Below the pieces are notes generated by a model that did not search any database, had not been told where the DNA came from, and was given only the letters and a program-made list of their open reading frames with translations. Positions 10,860 to 21,386 of a stretch of 64,000 nucleotides of DNA are shown here, in pieces (position 1 is the first letter of the stretch; each line of letters begins with the position of its first letter). Origin of the DNA: Kryptolebias marmoratus (lineage: Eukaryota > Chordata > Actinopteri > Cyprinodontiformes > Rivulidae); NCBI RefSeq assembly GCF_001649575.2, contig NC_051434.1:1620009-1684008 (forward strand), read 5' to 3'. Position numbers and translations under genes: made by a program.

Positions 10860-10957
10860 CCAGCACCGGAAGTTGATGCTTTACGGCAGTGTTTTCTGTC
10901 GTAAAGAGCGGCGCTCAATAAAGGTTAAAGCGACTCGAAGGAATATTATAAAACCAG
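10860..10957 (+). other. ndufs5: ndufs5 probable non-coding first exon and core promoter
   Basis: A GC-richer block contains CCGGAAGT at 10866-10873, an ETS/GABP (NRF-2) site of the kind common in promoters of nuclear genes for respiratory-chain subunits. A good donor, CCAG then GTAAAT, follows at 10958. The next acceptor, four bases before the ndufs5 start codon, implies an upstream 5'UTR exon and this is the best candidate. The exact transcription start is not visible. Confidence 0.5.
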
Positions 10958-11822
10958 GTAAATATTGACGTTTTAAAGCCTTGCATTTTTACAAAAAGGG
11001 ATCTTAAACGCTCCACAGTTTAAATGTCTGGGTTTACTGACGTCATTTGTTTAAATAAAATCTAATGAGAGCGGCCTGAGGTTAGCGTTAGCATTAGCTG
11101 ACTGTCATTGAATCCGATTAAAAAAATAAAAAATCAGTGATAAATGACTGTTTGACAAATCACAAACTGTATTTTAAAGCATCTCCGTGTAGCATAATCT
11201 ATATTCTAGTCGTGTTTTGACCACTTTAAATGTGAATTCGGAGCTAGAGTTGATTTGAGGTGGAAAAAAACAGACTTCTGCTGCATTTTTACAACTAAAA
11301 TCAAGATTTTTGTTTAGTTTTTTTAATCTAAGAACAATAAAGTCCAGGTCTGATCAGTTTGCATGGTTCTAAGATGGACTACATCAAATAAAACCTGAAA
11401 TAATTTATTTTCTCAGTTAATCTTTCAAAACCTAAAGTCATCTTTGTGTACTTTTTACCTGAGCAGCATCAGTTTACAGGACTAAATCATATTAAAGCTG
11501 CGTTAAAAACACAATATTTAATCAGTAACATTTGCAGCATTTGTTTGGTGTGGAGTTAAATGTAGGGTTTTTTGAGTTATTTATGCTAGCTAATGCACTG
11601 TAGTGTGTGGTAATAATGACATGTTTTGGTATCATGATATCTCCTGTAACTTAGTTGACTGTCGATGCACCAAACCTGACTAATAGCTTCCAAGTTGAAG
11701 CTTTAAATTCTGCAGTTTTCATCATGGAGAGAAGCCTGAAGAGTCCCAAACGGCTCAGCTGATCGTTGTCTTAAACTCTTTTCCTGCGTGAGGTGTTCAT
11801 TTATTTGTCATCTCTTCCCCAG
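10958..11822 (+). other. ndufs5 5'UTR intron
   Basis: An 865-base AT-rich stretch lies between the putative non-coding exon and the coding exon. No repeat family or coding signal was recognised. Confidence 0.5.
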
Positions 11823-11826
11823 CATC

Positions 11827-14474
11827 ATGCCGTTTCTGGACCTGTGGTCGCGGTTGGGCATCAACGTGGACCAGTGGCTCATACTGCAGAGCAGCGACCA
11901 GGCCTACAAGCACGCGGCGCGCTGCCACGCCTTCGAGAAAGAGTGGGTCGAGTGTTCCCACGGCATCGGGCAGACCCGAGCCAAGAAGGAGTGCCAGATG
12001 GAGCTGGAGGATTTCTACGAGTGCATGCATCGGACGAAGACGGTGAGGGAAATGAGGTTTCTGTCAGTGCAGGTCGCAGCTTCTGGTTAGAAGACCTTTG
12101 AATAAGAAGAATCAGTTTGTCCTAAATGCATCAAATTAATAATCTGATGTCCATGATCGCACTTTGACCTCTGTGTTTCTGAGTCTTCTTTCATCTTATT
12201 AGGAAAATAACAAAAGAATGAAGTAAATGTCTAAAAGTGTCAACAGAAACAATAATCTTACTTTACTGAGCGTACTTTAACTTGATCTGATGTTTGGTGT
12301 GGTCTTTATGTGGAAAAATATAAACACGTTTAACTTCCTGTGTGTTTGATGACATCACAGCCGAGGCTGAAGTCGTCCTGTCTGACCGGGAGCATCAGCA
12401 GAAAGTTCCCGCCGACATTCAGACGCCGCCTTTTAGACCCGTCTGAGTCGCTGAGCAAAAAATTATGATTTAATGTGTGTCAGACGTTACTTCTGACCAG
12501 GGGTGGAAATTAAAAATTTTGTTCACCAGCCATAGTGGCTGGTGGACAAAATTTTTTACCAGCCACTCAAATATTTTACCAGCCACTATTTTTTGTTGTG
12601 ACAAAAAGTTATTTCATATGATGATGATGATCGACGCGGGTGGAAGCAGTTGTGGTGCCCTACAAGCTGACTTATTGAAAAACAGAAAATAAAATAGCTT
12701 CTCATCACAACACCTANNNNNNNNNNNNNNNNNNNNNNNNNNNNNNNNNNNNNNNNNNNNNNNNNNNNNNNNNNNNNNNNNNNNNNNNNNNNNNNNNNNN
12801 NNNNNNNNNNNNNNNNNNNNNNNNNNNNNNNNNNNNNNNNNNNNNNNNNNNNNNNNNNNNNNNNNNNNNNNNNNNNNNNNNNNNNNNNNNNNNNNNNNNN
12901 NNNNNNNNNNNNNNNNNNNNNNNNNNNNNNNNNNNNNNNNNNNNNNNNNNNNNNNNNNNNNNNNNNNNNNNNNNNNNNNNNNNNNNNNNNNNNNNNNNNN
13001 NNNNNNNNNNNNNNNNNNNNNNNNNNNNNNNNNNNNNNNNNNNNNNNNNNNNNNNNNNNNNNNNNNNNNNNNNNNNNNNNNNNNNNNNNNNNNNNNNNNN
13101 NNNNNNNNNNNNNNNNNNNNNNNNNNNNNNNNNNNNNNNNNNNNNNNNNNNNNNNNNNNNNNNNNNNNNNNNNNNNNNNNNNNNNNNNNNNNNNNNNNNN
13201 NNNNNNNNNNNNNNNNNNNNNNNNNNNNNNNNNNNNNNNNNNNNNNNNNNNNNNNNNNNNNNNNNNNNNNNNNNNNNNNNNNNNNNNNNNNNNNNNNNNN
13301 NNNNNNNNNNNNNNNNNNNNNNNNNNNNNNNNNNNNNNNNNNNNNNNNNNNNNNNNNNNNNNNNNNNNNNNNNNNNNNNNNNNNNNNNNNNAGCTTCACA
13401 CAGCTCCGTATCTGATGGGGGAACGCGGCTCGACGTAACAGCAGCAACTCGAGCACATTACTGCCCCCTATATGACAAGATGACAAATAACACCTTTTCT
13501 GTTCAAATTGCCAACCCGCCACAGTGGCGTGTGTGTTGATCAAATTCACCCGCCACTTCAAATATTTACCCGCATTTGGCGGGTGGCGGGTGCTAATTTC
13601 CACCCCTGCTTCTGACACACATTACTTTTTGAGTCTTGTTAAGTTAATTGATTATAGTTTGTTAAATGGAAAATACTTTTGACACAAATATCTAAAAATA
13701 AAAAAACGGGGATGTTTGTTGCTCCAATTTCTAACGATTAGCATCGACTGTAGAAAAACCCACGTCTGTCGACTTTTACTGTGAAGAATAAACGATAAAC
13801 TCCTCAGACACGATACGACTGCATCTGTAGAAGTTTAATCGAGATGCATCGATTTATGAAATCTTTGTGCCCAAAAACATTTAATCTGTTTCATAATTGA
13901 GTCAGCAGCAGGTTTGTGAGCAGCCATTTTTTATCAGGCAGTAAATAACTTCCTTTTTGCTTTGTTGTTTTCTGTTATGTTGAATCACAACATTAAAGGT
14001 TGAATCGTATCGTTTTGAAGTAATCAGATTACAGCGTTGTGTCGTACCGCCCACAGACCAGAGACTCAGCCTGACTACATTCAGATCTGTTCAGTTTTAG
14101 AGTTTCTCATGTTGGTGTTTAAAAACAAAACAAACCACAAGACTTCTGGAGCAGAACCAGACCAGAGGACAGATGTTTACCCAGAATGCACTGCAGAATG
14201 CACTGCAGAATGCACGGCGGTGCAGGGCTGATGGTTTGGGCTGAGTTGGAGTCAGATGTGAGGCCATCTGTCCGACTGCTGAAGCTTGGACCAAACCGAA
14301 CTGAACCCCTCCGTGTCTCCGTGTTGTTGGTTTCTACATCTTGATCTGGTCGTCTGTTCGTCTCCGCAGCTCCAGAGGATGCGCACCATCCGTGAGCAGC
14401 GCGACAAGCTGATGAAGGAGGGGAAGTACACGCCGCCGCTGCACCACTCGGGCAAGGCCGACACTGCGCCCTGA
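11827..14474 (+). CDS. ndufs5: ndufs5, NADH dehydrogenase Fe-S protein 5 (complex I 15 kDa subunit)
   Basis: NDUFS5 is an accessory subunit of mitochondrial complex I facing the intermembrane space. It has no iron-sulfur cluster of its own despite the name. Two coding exons, 11827-12042 and 14370-14474, join in phase 0 to give 106 residues, the same length as the human protein. Twin CX9C motifs are complete: C33-C43 ([11 protein letters not shown]) and C56-C66 ([11 protein letters not shown]). These cysteines form two disulfides after import by the MIA40 relay. The C-terminal block [17 protein letters not shown] is family-typical. The start is the ATG just after the acceptor CCCCAG, giving MPFLDLW. 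An upstream in-frame ATG at 11788 lies in intron. No defect was seen. Confidence 0.97.
12498..13608. mobile_element. hAT-superfamily DNA transposon (interior partly unsequenced)
   Basis: The element starts CAGGGGTGGAAATTA and ends with the exact reverse complement TAATTTCCACCCCTG. It is flanked by a perfect 8-bp duplication, CTTCTGAC, at 12490-12497 and 13609-13616. Eight-bp duplications and CAGGG ends are diagnostic of hAT elements. Subterminal sequence carries repeated CCAGCCAC or CCGCCAC motifs in inverted orientation at the two ends, resembling hAT transposase-binding repeats. The gap at 12717-13391 hides the interior. At about 1.1 kb as assembled it is too short for a full transposase gene, so it is probably non-autonomous unless the gap is mis-sized. 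Confidence 0.88.
12717..13391. other. assembly gap (675 N)
   Basis: A run of undetermined bases lies inside the hAT element. The minus-strand open frame that spans it is only an artefact of the Ns. Confidence 0.99.
14129..14285 (+). mobile_element. Tc1/mariner transposase relic (plus orientation)
   Basis: A short segment is shared with the relics at 21387-21785 and 54540-55165, in the opposite orientation. It includes the stretch from GACTTCTGGAGCAGAACC through CAGATGTTTACCCAGAATGC to GATGGTTTGGGCTGA. The frame reads GLMVWAE, a decayed form of the Tc1 motif HGGGSVMVWG. The 11-mer AGAATGCACTG is locally repeated. Confidence 0.6.
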
Positions 14475-14528
14475 GCGGCTGCTCGCCATCACAGTTCACC
14501 GTTTCCTCCTCAACTGTACAAATTTGCA

Positions 14529-14534
14529 AATAAA
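14529..14534 (+). terminator. ndufs5 polyadenylation signal
   Basis: AATAAA lies 55 bases after the ndufs5 stop codon and is followed by GTTCGATTTGTCTTTTC, a T/GT-rich downstream element. This gives a very short 3'UTR, as is usual for this gene. Confidence 0.75.
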
Positions 14535-15154
14535 TATTATCATTTCCTGACCTCATGTTCGATTTGTCTTTTCTTATTCGGAGCTTTAACCAACTCAGCT
14601 CAGATGTTGTTGACCTGAAGTTCGTTCAGATTTACTCTTTTATAAAAAATAAACTAATCCCAGGACTTTAAAACATGTTTAAACATTTAATGTCTCCTAA
14701 TCTGGTTGTTTGATTGTTGTTCTGTGAAGGCGAAACTAGAAGTGTGATTTGTGTTTAATTTAATTTTCTGTTTGAAGAAACAGGGCCGTTCTTTTTCTTG
14801 CACTTTTAATTTAACATTTTATGTTTGATGCCTGTTTGCACATAAAAATAACTTTTACTTCCAAAACTGTGCAACAGACGTTACCGGTGCTCATGAATTT
14901 ATGTTCCTTCTTTAACGAATGTGCTGTTAATCGTTCCTGACAGGATGAAGCCGATCAAACCAGCGAGGAAACATCCAAACGGGATAAAAACAGCAGAGAA
15001 ACGTTTCCTCCGTGCTGCTGAAGGCTGCTGTCCTGCGGAGCTTTAAGAGTTTTATTAACCCTCTGAAAGGCTCCCCAGGGTCCGTTCAGCCCCTTTGATT
15101 ACTAACAGATGTAAAAAAATATTGATATTCAATAACTTCCTTTCAGGCGGGATT

Positions 15155-15590
15155 ATGGGATGGCTTCAGGAGCCGCCACAAGATGGAGCTGCGACCACAG
15201 AAACCCTCCGGAGTTCAGCCTGCAGGAATCTGGGAAGAAATAGGTCAAGACCTCAGAAATTTACTGAAAGGTTCTTTAAAGTCCAAACTGCAGTTAAATA
15301 CGTCGAACTGAAACTGGAGCAACTTTTCCCTCCGACGATTCAGTTCATCAGACCTGAACATCTCGACCATCCAGTAATGACCTTCAGTCTCGTCCTTCCA
15401 GCTCAGATTTCTCCACATTTTGATGACATTATGAACTGTAGATGATGGGATATTCAAAGAAGAAGATCTCCAGTCCTCTCACTGACCTGCTGCCAGTTCA
15501 TTTAATTAGTTGCAGATGTTTGTTTCATATGATCTTCTTCTACAGCCTTTTGTTGCTCCTGTCCAAACTTTCAGAAGATGTGTTGCTGCC
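15155..15590 (-). mobile_element. Tc1/mariner transposase relic, N-terminal part
   Basis: On the minus strand a frame reads NIPSSTVHNVIKMW, matching the helix-turn-helix of Tc1-like transposases (family pattern IPxSTVxxIIxKW). The frame then decays without the downstream DDE catalytic core. Stops and shifts occur on both sides. No terminal inverted repeats were located, so the limits are approximate. Confidence 0.6.
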
Positions 15591-15606
15591 TTCAAACTGA
15601 GAAGTC

Positions 15607-15814
15607 CCCTGAGAATGAGGGGAGAATCCCTGAGGAGCTTTGAGGAGCCCTGAGGAGCTCTGAGAAACCCTGAGGAGCTCTGAGAAACCCTGAGGAGCCC
15701 TGAGAAACCATGAGAAACCCAGAGGAGCCCTGGGAAACCCTGAGGAGCCCTGAGGAGCTCTGAGAAACCCTGTGGAGCCCTGAGGAGCTCTGAGAAACCC
15801 TGAGGAGCTCTAAG
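15607..15814. repeat. tandem repeat (TGAGGAGCCC / TGAGAAACCC units)
   Basis: About 200 bases are built from 10-mers such as TGAGGAGCCC, TGAGGAGCTC and TGAGAAACCC arranged in 20-30-bp higher-order units. The minus strand reads as repeated FSELLRAPQG, a by-product of the repeat and not a gene. Confidence 0.9.
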
Positions 15815-16159
15815 CTCAGGCTGGGAGCGGCTCCTGAACACAGATCAGGTTCCCTCCTCCAGCTGAGATCATCAGCTGCTCGTGGAGCTCCACCCAGCCT
15901 CCTCCAGCTGCAGAGGGAGCACGTGCGGACAGCCTGAAAGCCTCAGATTAACACCATCATGTGATGGAGGGGAAAGTAGCCCAGTGCGCGTGAATGTGCG
16001 CGCATGTGCGCGCATGTGCTGCAGGTTGGACGCTGAACGGCCAGGACCGAGGGGGGAACCGTTTCCGCGACGGCTGAGGGCAGCCCGTGAAGAGGAGGAG
16101 GAGGTGGGGGAGGAAGAGGAGGAGGAGGAGGAGGACAGCCATTATTACCAGGATCTCTC

Positions 16160-16282
16160 TGCTTTCAGCCTCAGCCACCAGCGGAGGAACCCCGCTTCGG
16201 TTTTCACCAGAGGACCAGGAGCAGAAACCGGAGCCGAGGAGCTGAAAACATCCCCCCTCCTGTCCGTCCGTCGGTCCGGGGC

Positions 16283-16313
<31 letters not shown>

Positions 16314-16369
16314 GGAGGGCGAGCGGCGGCGGCGCGGCCGGCCTCCCTCGCGCTGAGCTCGGACTGAAG
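16160..16369 (+). other. macf1: macf1 upstream promoter and 5'UTR exon
   Basis: A strongly GC-rich block with GAGGAG runs and CpGs ends in a textbook donor, CTGAAG then GTAAGC, at 16370. No usable start codon in the macf1 frame is present, so it is read as a non-coding first exon. It should splice to the acceptor at 21967, eleven bases upstream of the first macf1 coding exon. The 5' limit is a guess. Confidence 0.55.
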
Positions 16370-16371
16370 GT

Positions 16372-16453
16372 AAGCCTCCATCAGACCCCATCAGACCTCA
16401 TCAGACCTCATCAGACCTCATCAGACCCCTTCAGACCCCATCAGACCTCATCC
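16372..16453. repeat. tandem repeat of CATCAGACCT/C
   Basis: Seven to eight near-identical 10-mers (CATCAGACCT, CATCAGACCC, CTTCAGACCC) begin two bases after the 5'UTR exon donor. Confidence 0.9.
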
Positions 16454-16883
16454 TGCGGGCTTTTCCAGACCCGAACCCCCCAGAGGTGGTGTCACTTCTT
16501 CGGGCTTTTATTTAAAACCAGTTAATGAATGAATGAGTGAGTCCCTGCTCTGTGTCAACATGGTCTGTGGGTCTGTGGGTCCAGTCCGATCCCGTTCCCA
16601 GCCCACAGCAGACCTTCAGTCTGAGGCTCTCCGGATCTGCTCCTCTCAGCCGGACAGATGGGATCCATTCTCGGACAAAGAGGCTCTCCTGCTGCAGGCT
16701 CGGGGCTCTTTGGATCCGAGTCTGAGATCCATTCAGGCACAGAATTCCCTCCTGGGAGCAGAGAGGGGAATTCACGGAGCTGCAGATTCCAAATACCAGC
16801 TTCCTGAGCTGATTCCTGATTCCTGATTCCTGCAGCCGGAACAAACCCGGAGATCTGCTGCTGCATCACATCAACACAGACCT

Positions 16884-17456
16884 GCCTGTCTGTCTCTCTC
16901 TCTGTCTGTCTCCCTCCCTGTCTCTCTCCCTGTCTGTCTCTCTGTCTCTCTGCCTGTCTCTCTCCCTCTCTCTCTGCCTGTCTCTCTGCCTGTCTCTCTC
17001 TCTGTCTCCCTGTCTTTCTGTCTCCCTGCCTGTCTCTCTGCCTGTCTCTCTCTCTGTCTCCCTGTCTTTCTGTCTCCCTGCCTGTCTCTCTGCCTGTCTC
17101 TCTCTCTGTCTCCCTGTCTTTCTGTCTCCCTGCCTGTCTCTCTGCCTGTCTCTCTCCCTGTCTCCCTGTCTTTCTGTCTCCCTGCCTGTCTCTCTGCCTG
17201 TCTCTCTCCCTGTCTCTCTCTCTCTCTGTCTCTCCCTGTCTCTCTCTCTCTTCCTCCCTGTCTCTCTCCCTGTCTCTCTCCCTGTCTCTCTCCCTCTCTC
17301 CCTGCCTGTCTCTCTGCCTGTCTCTCTCTCTCTGTCTCTCTGCCTGTCTCTCTCTCTGTCTCTCTCTCTCCCTCTCTCTCTCCCTGTCTCTCTCTCTCTC
17401 TCCCTCTCTCTGCCTGTCTCTCTCCCTGCCTGTCTCCCTCCCTGTCTCCCTGCCTG
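16884..17456. repeat. long pyrimidine tract (TGTCTCTCTCCC-type minisatellite)
   Basis: About 570 bases of almost pure C/T with interspersed G form TGTCTCTCTGCC and TGTCTCTCTCCC units with higher-order duplications of about 60 bases. The minus strand is therefore open in several frames (RE/RD/RQ repeats up to 337 codons) but encodes nothing recognisable. Long polypyrimidine tracts with mirror symmetry can form triplex DNA. Confidence 0.95.
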
Positions 17457-17610
17457 ACAGTGGAGGTGCAGCCCAGGTGAAGCCACCCTCCAGGATCTGA
17501 ACTCCCTTCCTGCAGCTCTGGAGCAGATGGTCTCCTCCCTCCAGCCTCATGCTGGAGCCAGAACCCATCCAGCCCTACAGAACCGGCACCGTCTCCCAGC
17601 TTCCCTCTCG

Positions 17611-17648
17611 GTTCTGGACGTTCTGGACGTTCTGGACGTTCTGGACGT
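17611..17648. repeat. GTTCTGGAC tandem, four copies
   Basis: Four exact 9-bp copies. The plus frame through them reads VLDVLDVLD by coincidence. Confidence 0.9.
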
Positions 17649-17928
17649 GAGGATGGAGAACAGATTCAATCGGCTTCATGATGATTTTTCCAGCAGATCA
17701 GTTCTCTGAGCTCTAGATGACAACAAGATGCTTCTTTAGACAACAAACCTCACAGATCTTTAATTTAAATAAAAATATTCTGGATCAGAACACGAGAACA
17801 GCTCCTAAAACACTCCTTCTGTCAGATTAGGATCCTGAACTCTTTAAATATCGACTAAAAATCTGAGTTAAATTAGCAACACCAGGAGATCGGATCATAA
17901 ACCATCAAAAAAACCAAAACTAACAGCA

Positions 17929-18018
17929 GGAATGCATATCACCCGCCACCTTACACCCAATACTGTAAACTAAGATGCTGCCTGATCGATTGGCTGCGGC
18001 GGCCATCTTGAATCAGGC
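17929..18018 (-). repeat. dispersed repeat copy with GGCGGGTGATATGCATTCC
   Basis: The reverse complement reads CAGCCTGATTCAAGATGGCC, then about 50 unrelated bases, then GGCGGGTGATATGCATTCC. The copy at 34527-34654 has the same order on the plus strand. Confidence 0.6.
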
Positions 18019-18245
18019 TGACATCAAAAGTTAATCAGTTGTTGTCCAAAAACAAATCTGAAGACCAGAGAAAACAGAACTGTGGTGAAGTGTGTGATCG
18101 GTTTTTATCTCCATCGTTTTTAAACTTTCTTTCTCTCACTTTGACTTTATTTAAATCTCCTTCTCACGTCCTGCTGAGGAGTAAACAACAGTTTTTCTGC
18201 CAAGCTTGTTTGTTCATAAACACGTGGATTTCTGCATAACAGAAG

Positions 18246-18265
18246 TGTGTGTGTGTGTGTGTGTA
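18246..18265. repeat. GT microsatellite
   Basis: A run of GT dinucleotides. A second interrupted GT run follows at 18363-18400. Confidence 0.95.
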
Positions 18266-19085
18266 GAAATCAGTCGGTGTCTTACTCATCCATGTGGAAA
18301 CATTTAACAGGAGCTTCTGCAGACTCATCCTGTTTGCAACAAGTCTGCTGTAATTTATTTACATGTGTGTGTGTGTGTGTGTCAGGGTGTGTGTGTGTTT
18401 AGAGTCAGGAAAAACAGATGAAGCTCAAAAATATAAATGAAATATTCATGAGTTTATTATTTCCATCCTGATTCGTCTTTTCTCTCCTGTAAATCAGGAG
18501 TTTTTATCCTTGTTGCTTGCCTCATAATCTGACCTTTTTTACAAACAACAACAGTTTATTTAAAATAAATATCTGAGTTTAATTATTGCATTGTATTCAG
18601 ATGTTAGCAGAGGGGAAGAATCATCACTAAGGTTCCTGCAGGTCAGCAGCTGGAAGTAAAGATGCACGTAGAAGTTTTATTTTATAACATTTAGGTTTTT
18701 TATTCCCATAAAGACAAGAAGCTTTTCTGTATTCTGTATTGTTGGCCGTGCACATTATTTTAATGAGTGATTCTAACTCGTTCTGCTGGAGAACACTTCA
18801 GAGATGAAGACAGGCAGGATTGGACCAGGTTTTTTGTTTTAATAATTCATGTTTTATGTTTTCTGTCAGAGCAGAGCTCCTGTGCAGCTGTTGGAGACAA
18901 CTCTGTCCCCGTTTACAAACCGAATTTATCTTTTGAAGACGTTTAAAGTTCAGGTGAGACGACCGCAAGCCTCTGGGCTTCATGACAGGAAGTCAGAAGG
19001 TTCTACCTTAAAGTTGCTTATTTTAGATCAGATGGTTTCTCTGACACGTCCAACTTGAAGCTGGGTTCTCTGGATTAAAGAGCCT

Positions 19086-19320
19086 GAACAATTAATATCT
19101 TACCTGTTGCAGACGGCTCTTTGAACGACCTCATGTTGGAGAAGTTTTCTGTAAATAACCTTAATGTGACTCTGATGGCAGCAGAGAGGTTTAGAAAATG
19201 GAGTCCCAGTGAAATGATTGAGACGAGGTTTGTTTTAAGATCTTGGTCCCACTCAGACTAGCCGTTAGCTCATCAGTCCAATCGTTCAAAGAGCTGCAAC
19301 AGGTAAGATTTTAATTGTTC
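19086..19320. mobile_element. inverted-repeat element (MITE-like), about 235 bp
   Basis: The left arm GAACAATTAATATCTTACCT (from 19086, continuing GTTGCAG to GAACGA) is mirrored by an inverted arm of about 40 bases ending at 19320. The left arm carries one extra ACGG. The interior is single-copy. No target duplication is evident, so the superfamily is open. A diverged copy of the right half lies at 30571-30655. Confidence 0.7.
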
Positions 19321-20039
19321 ATAACTTTTTCACAAAGTTACAATCTTTTTGAGCTAAATCTGCAGTTTCAGCTTCTTTCAAATCAGTTTTATTGAACTGA
19401 TGAGTTATGAAACAGGAAGTGTCCCCCTGATGTTCCAGTCACCTTCTGATGGGAATAATCTGGCAGACAGGAGGACAGATTAGAAGTTCCTGCTGGTCCA
19501 GTTTCTTGTCAGCCACCTCATAGTTGTGCAGACGAATCACTGACCCAGTTTACTCCTCGTGTCTCTTCCTGTGACTCAGTCCGTCCACGCTGAGACTCAC
19601 AGGGACGGGATCTGCAGCCGGAGACGGATAGAAACAGACGGGTGAGAAAAAAAAACAAACCAGGCAAACAGAAGACAGGGAGAGCCCCGCTGTTGTTCCA
19701 GAGCGACATTCCTGCTGCTGATTGGCTGCTGCTCGGTGACATCACCCGAGGAAAAAGAACAACAGAGCAGCCGAGCGCCGGACCGTTCAAACAGATCGGC
19801 TTCAGATGTTTGAAGGGCGTTCAGTGGAGCTATGAGTCGTCAGTGTCTTACCTGCGGTGGACAGGAACCAGAGCGATCTCAGTTTGAATAATCCAGCTAA
19901 CAGCTCGTTAAGTGGGGCTAAAACCAAAACTTTTCTGATGATTTTAAAACAACTTTAGTCTAAAAAAAGATCAAATCTTTTTATTTTCTGAGACTTGATA
20001 AGTCAGGGATTGACAGGATAATTCTAATACATCCTAAAT

Positions 20040-20110
20040 GTCTCACAGGCCGGAAAAAGTTGCAACGAGGGCCATTTCTGGCCCACGGGCCTTGAGTTTG
20101 ACACTCATGA
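20040..20110 (-). mobile_element. fragment of hAT-type terminal sequence
   Basis: The stretch ends GGGCCTTGAGTTTGACACTCATG, close to the reverse complement of the fish hAT end CAGGGGTGTCAAACTCAAGG. Only one end is present and no duplication was identified. Confidence 0.45.
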
Positions 20111-21173
20111 TTTAAAATAAGTTTAGAAAACTCTGTGAGTGAAACTGGGACCAGTTTGGATTATCTTGTGTTTTCCTGTTTTATGACCACGAGGTGAAAA
20201 GGCCTTACTGAGGGCCCCACCACATAGGAAGTGATGTCACCGCTGCTCGCTCTGCGTCTCCCGGTGGTTTTCTCCTCCTTTTTCCCCCTCATGTTGCCGT
20301 AACGACTCGGTGAGGCTTTGAAGCCTCCGTTCCGTCTCAGGCTCTATTTATAAAAGCACTCGTTTGCAGAGCCACTGACTCACTGTCAGCCAGCAGCGGG
20401 GAGGCAGACGCTCGCCGCAGAACCGCAGGGAATTCTGGGAAGGCTTTAACCTCTTCCTCGCAGCGTTGCCTGGGAGACGGAGGGGGGTTCAGGAAGTGGG
20501 GTTTTTGGCCCGAGGTTCAGCAGCAGCAGCAGTTCAGATGGAAATCACAGCTGCTGGGTTTGGTTTACAGATCAGGAACAGGAACGTCCCCGTCTGTGAC
20601 CCCCAACGGACCGGTCCTGGCCCGGTTCTGGCCCAGATCTGGCCCGGTCCAGACAGGAACAGAGTCAGGCCTGCTGGCAGGAATTAGGAGTTTGTATCTT
20701 TAAGGCTTAGGCTGTTTCTTTCCTCTGTTTCTCAAGCTGAAGTGACTTTTTTTTTTTTTTAAATAAGCTGTTAGTGAATGAATCACACAACAAACTGATT
20801 CACTGTTCAGTCAATGAAGGGGCTTTTATTCTGAAGGACTGTGTTTAAGACCAAAAACTCATCTGTAAGTTACCCATCAGTTACCCAACTTACTGCAGCA
20901 GATTGAGTTTTTTAAAAAAAAAAAGATATTTCTTTCTGTCTTTCTTTTGTAAAACTAAAGTGAAATGTCAGAATAATAGACTCAGGTCTTTGGAAAGATT
21001 TAGCCCACTCAGTCAGCTTAGGCTGCAGTTATTGATCCACTGATGGACACATCGGAGCATCAGGTCTCCAGAGTCCACCTGAACATAAACACAGCTCCTA
21101 GATGTGTGCAGCTTTTCCACTTCTGTCAGCTCCATGCCTCAGTTAATGTCAGGGAGACGGATCGAAGCCGGGG

Positions 21174-21201
21174 GATGGATGGATGGATGGATGGATGGAT
21201 G
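21174..21201. repeat. GGAT tetranucleotide tract
   Basis: Six to seven consecutive GGAT units. Confidence 0.95.
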
Positions 21202-21386
21202 AGCGACAGACTGTAGAAGAAAGTGAAACTGAAACTCCTTCAGAAATGGAAACATTTTAAAACCAGATCGCCTTGTTTCTCTGTTTTTTGCTCGATTTGT
21301 TTCTCCTCAAAGGTTTTATGGATCAAAACATTTTTTAAGTTCCTCTCATCTGTCCCAGATCTTAAATCTGTCAGATGGTGGGATTC

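Larger units (their letters stand above)
12043..14369 (+). other. ndufs5 coding intron, transposon-rich
   Basis: The intron runs from donor GTGAGG at 12043 to acceptor CCGCAG ending at 14369. About half is a hAT element (12498-13608) interrupted by an assembly gap, and a Tc1/mariner relic lies at 14129-14285. The remaining sequence is unremarkable. Confidence 0.9.
14535..16159. other. ndufs5-macf1 intergenic region
   Basis: The spacer contains a minus-oriented Tc1 relic at about 15155-15590, a 20-30-bp-period tandem repeat at 15607-15814, and alternating GCGCATGT purine/pyrimidine sequence at 15987-16018 just before the presumed macf1 promoter. No gene was recognised. Confidence 0.7.

Noticed and set aside
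12614..13618. 334-codon minus-strand frame in the ndufs5 intron
   Set aside because: Most of it is the assembly gap. The flanking parts are hAT ends, not protein.
16555..17568. 337-codon minus-strand frame rich in RERDRQ
   Set aside because: It is produced by the polypyrimidine tandem repeat, is open in several frames, and has no domain or exon structure.
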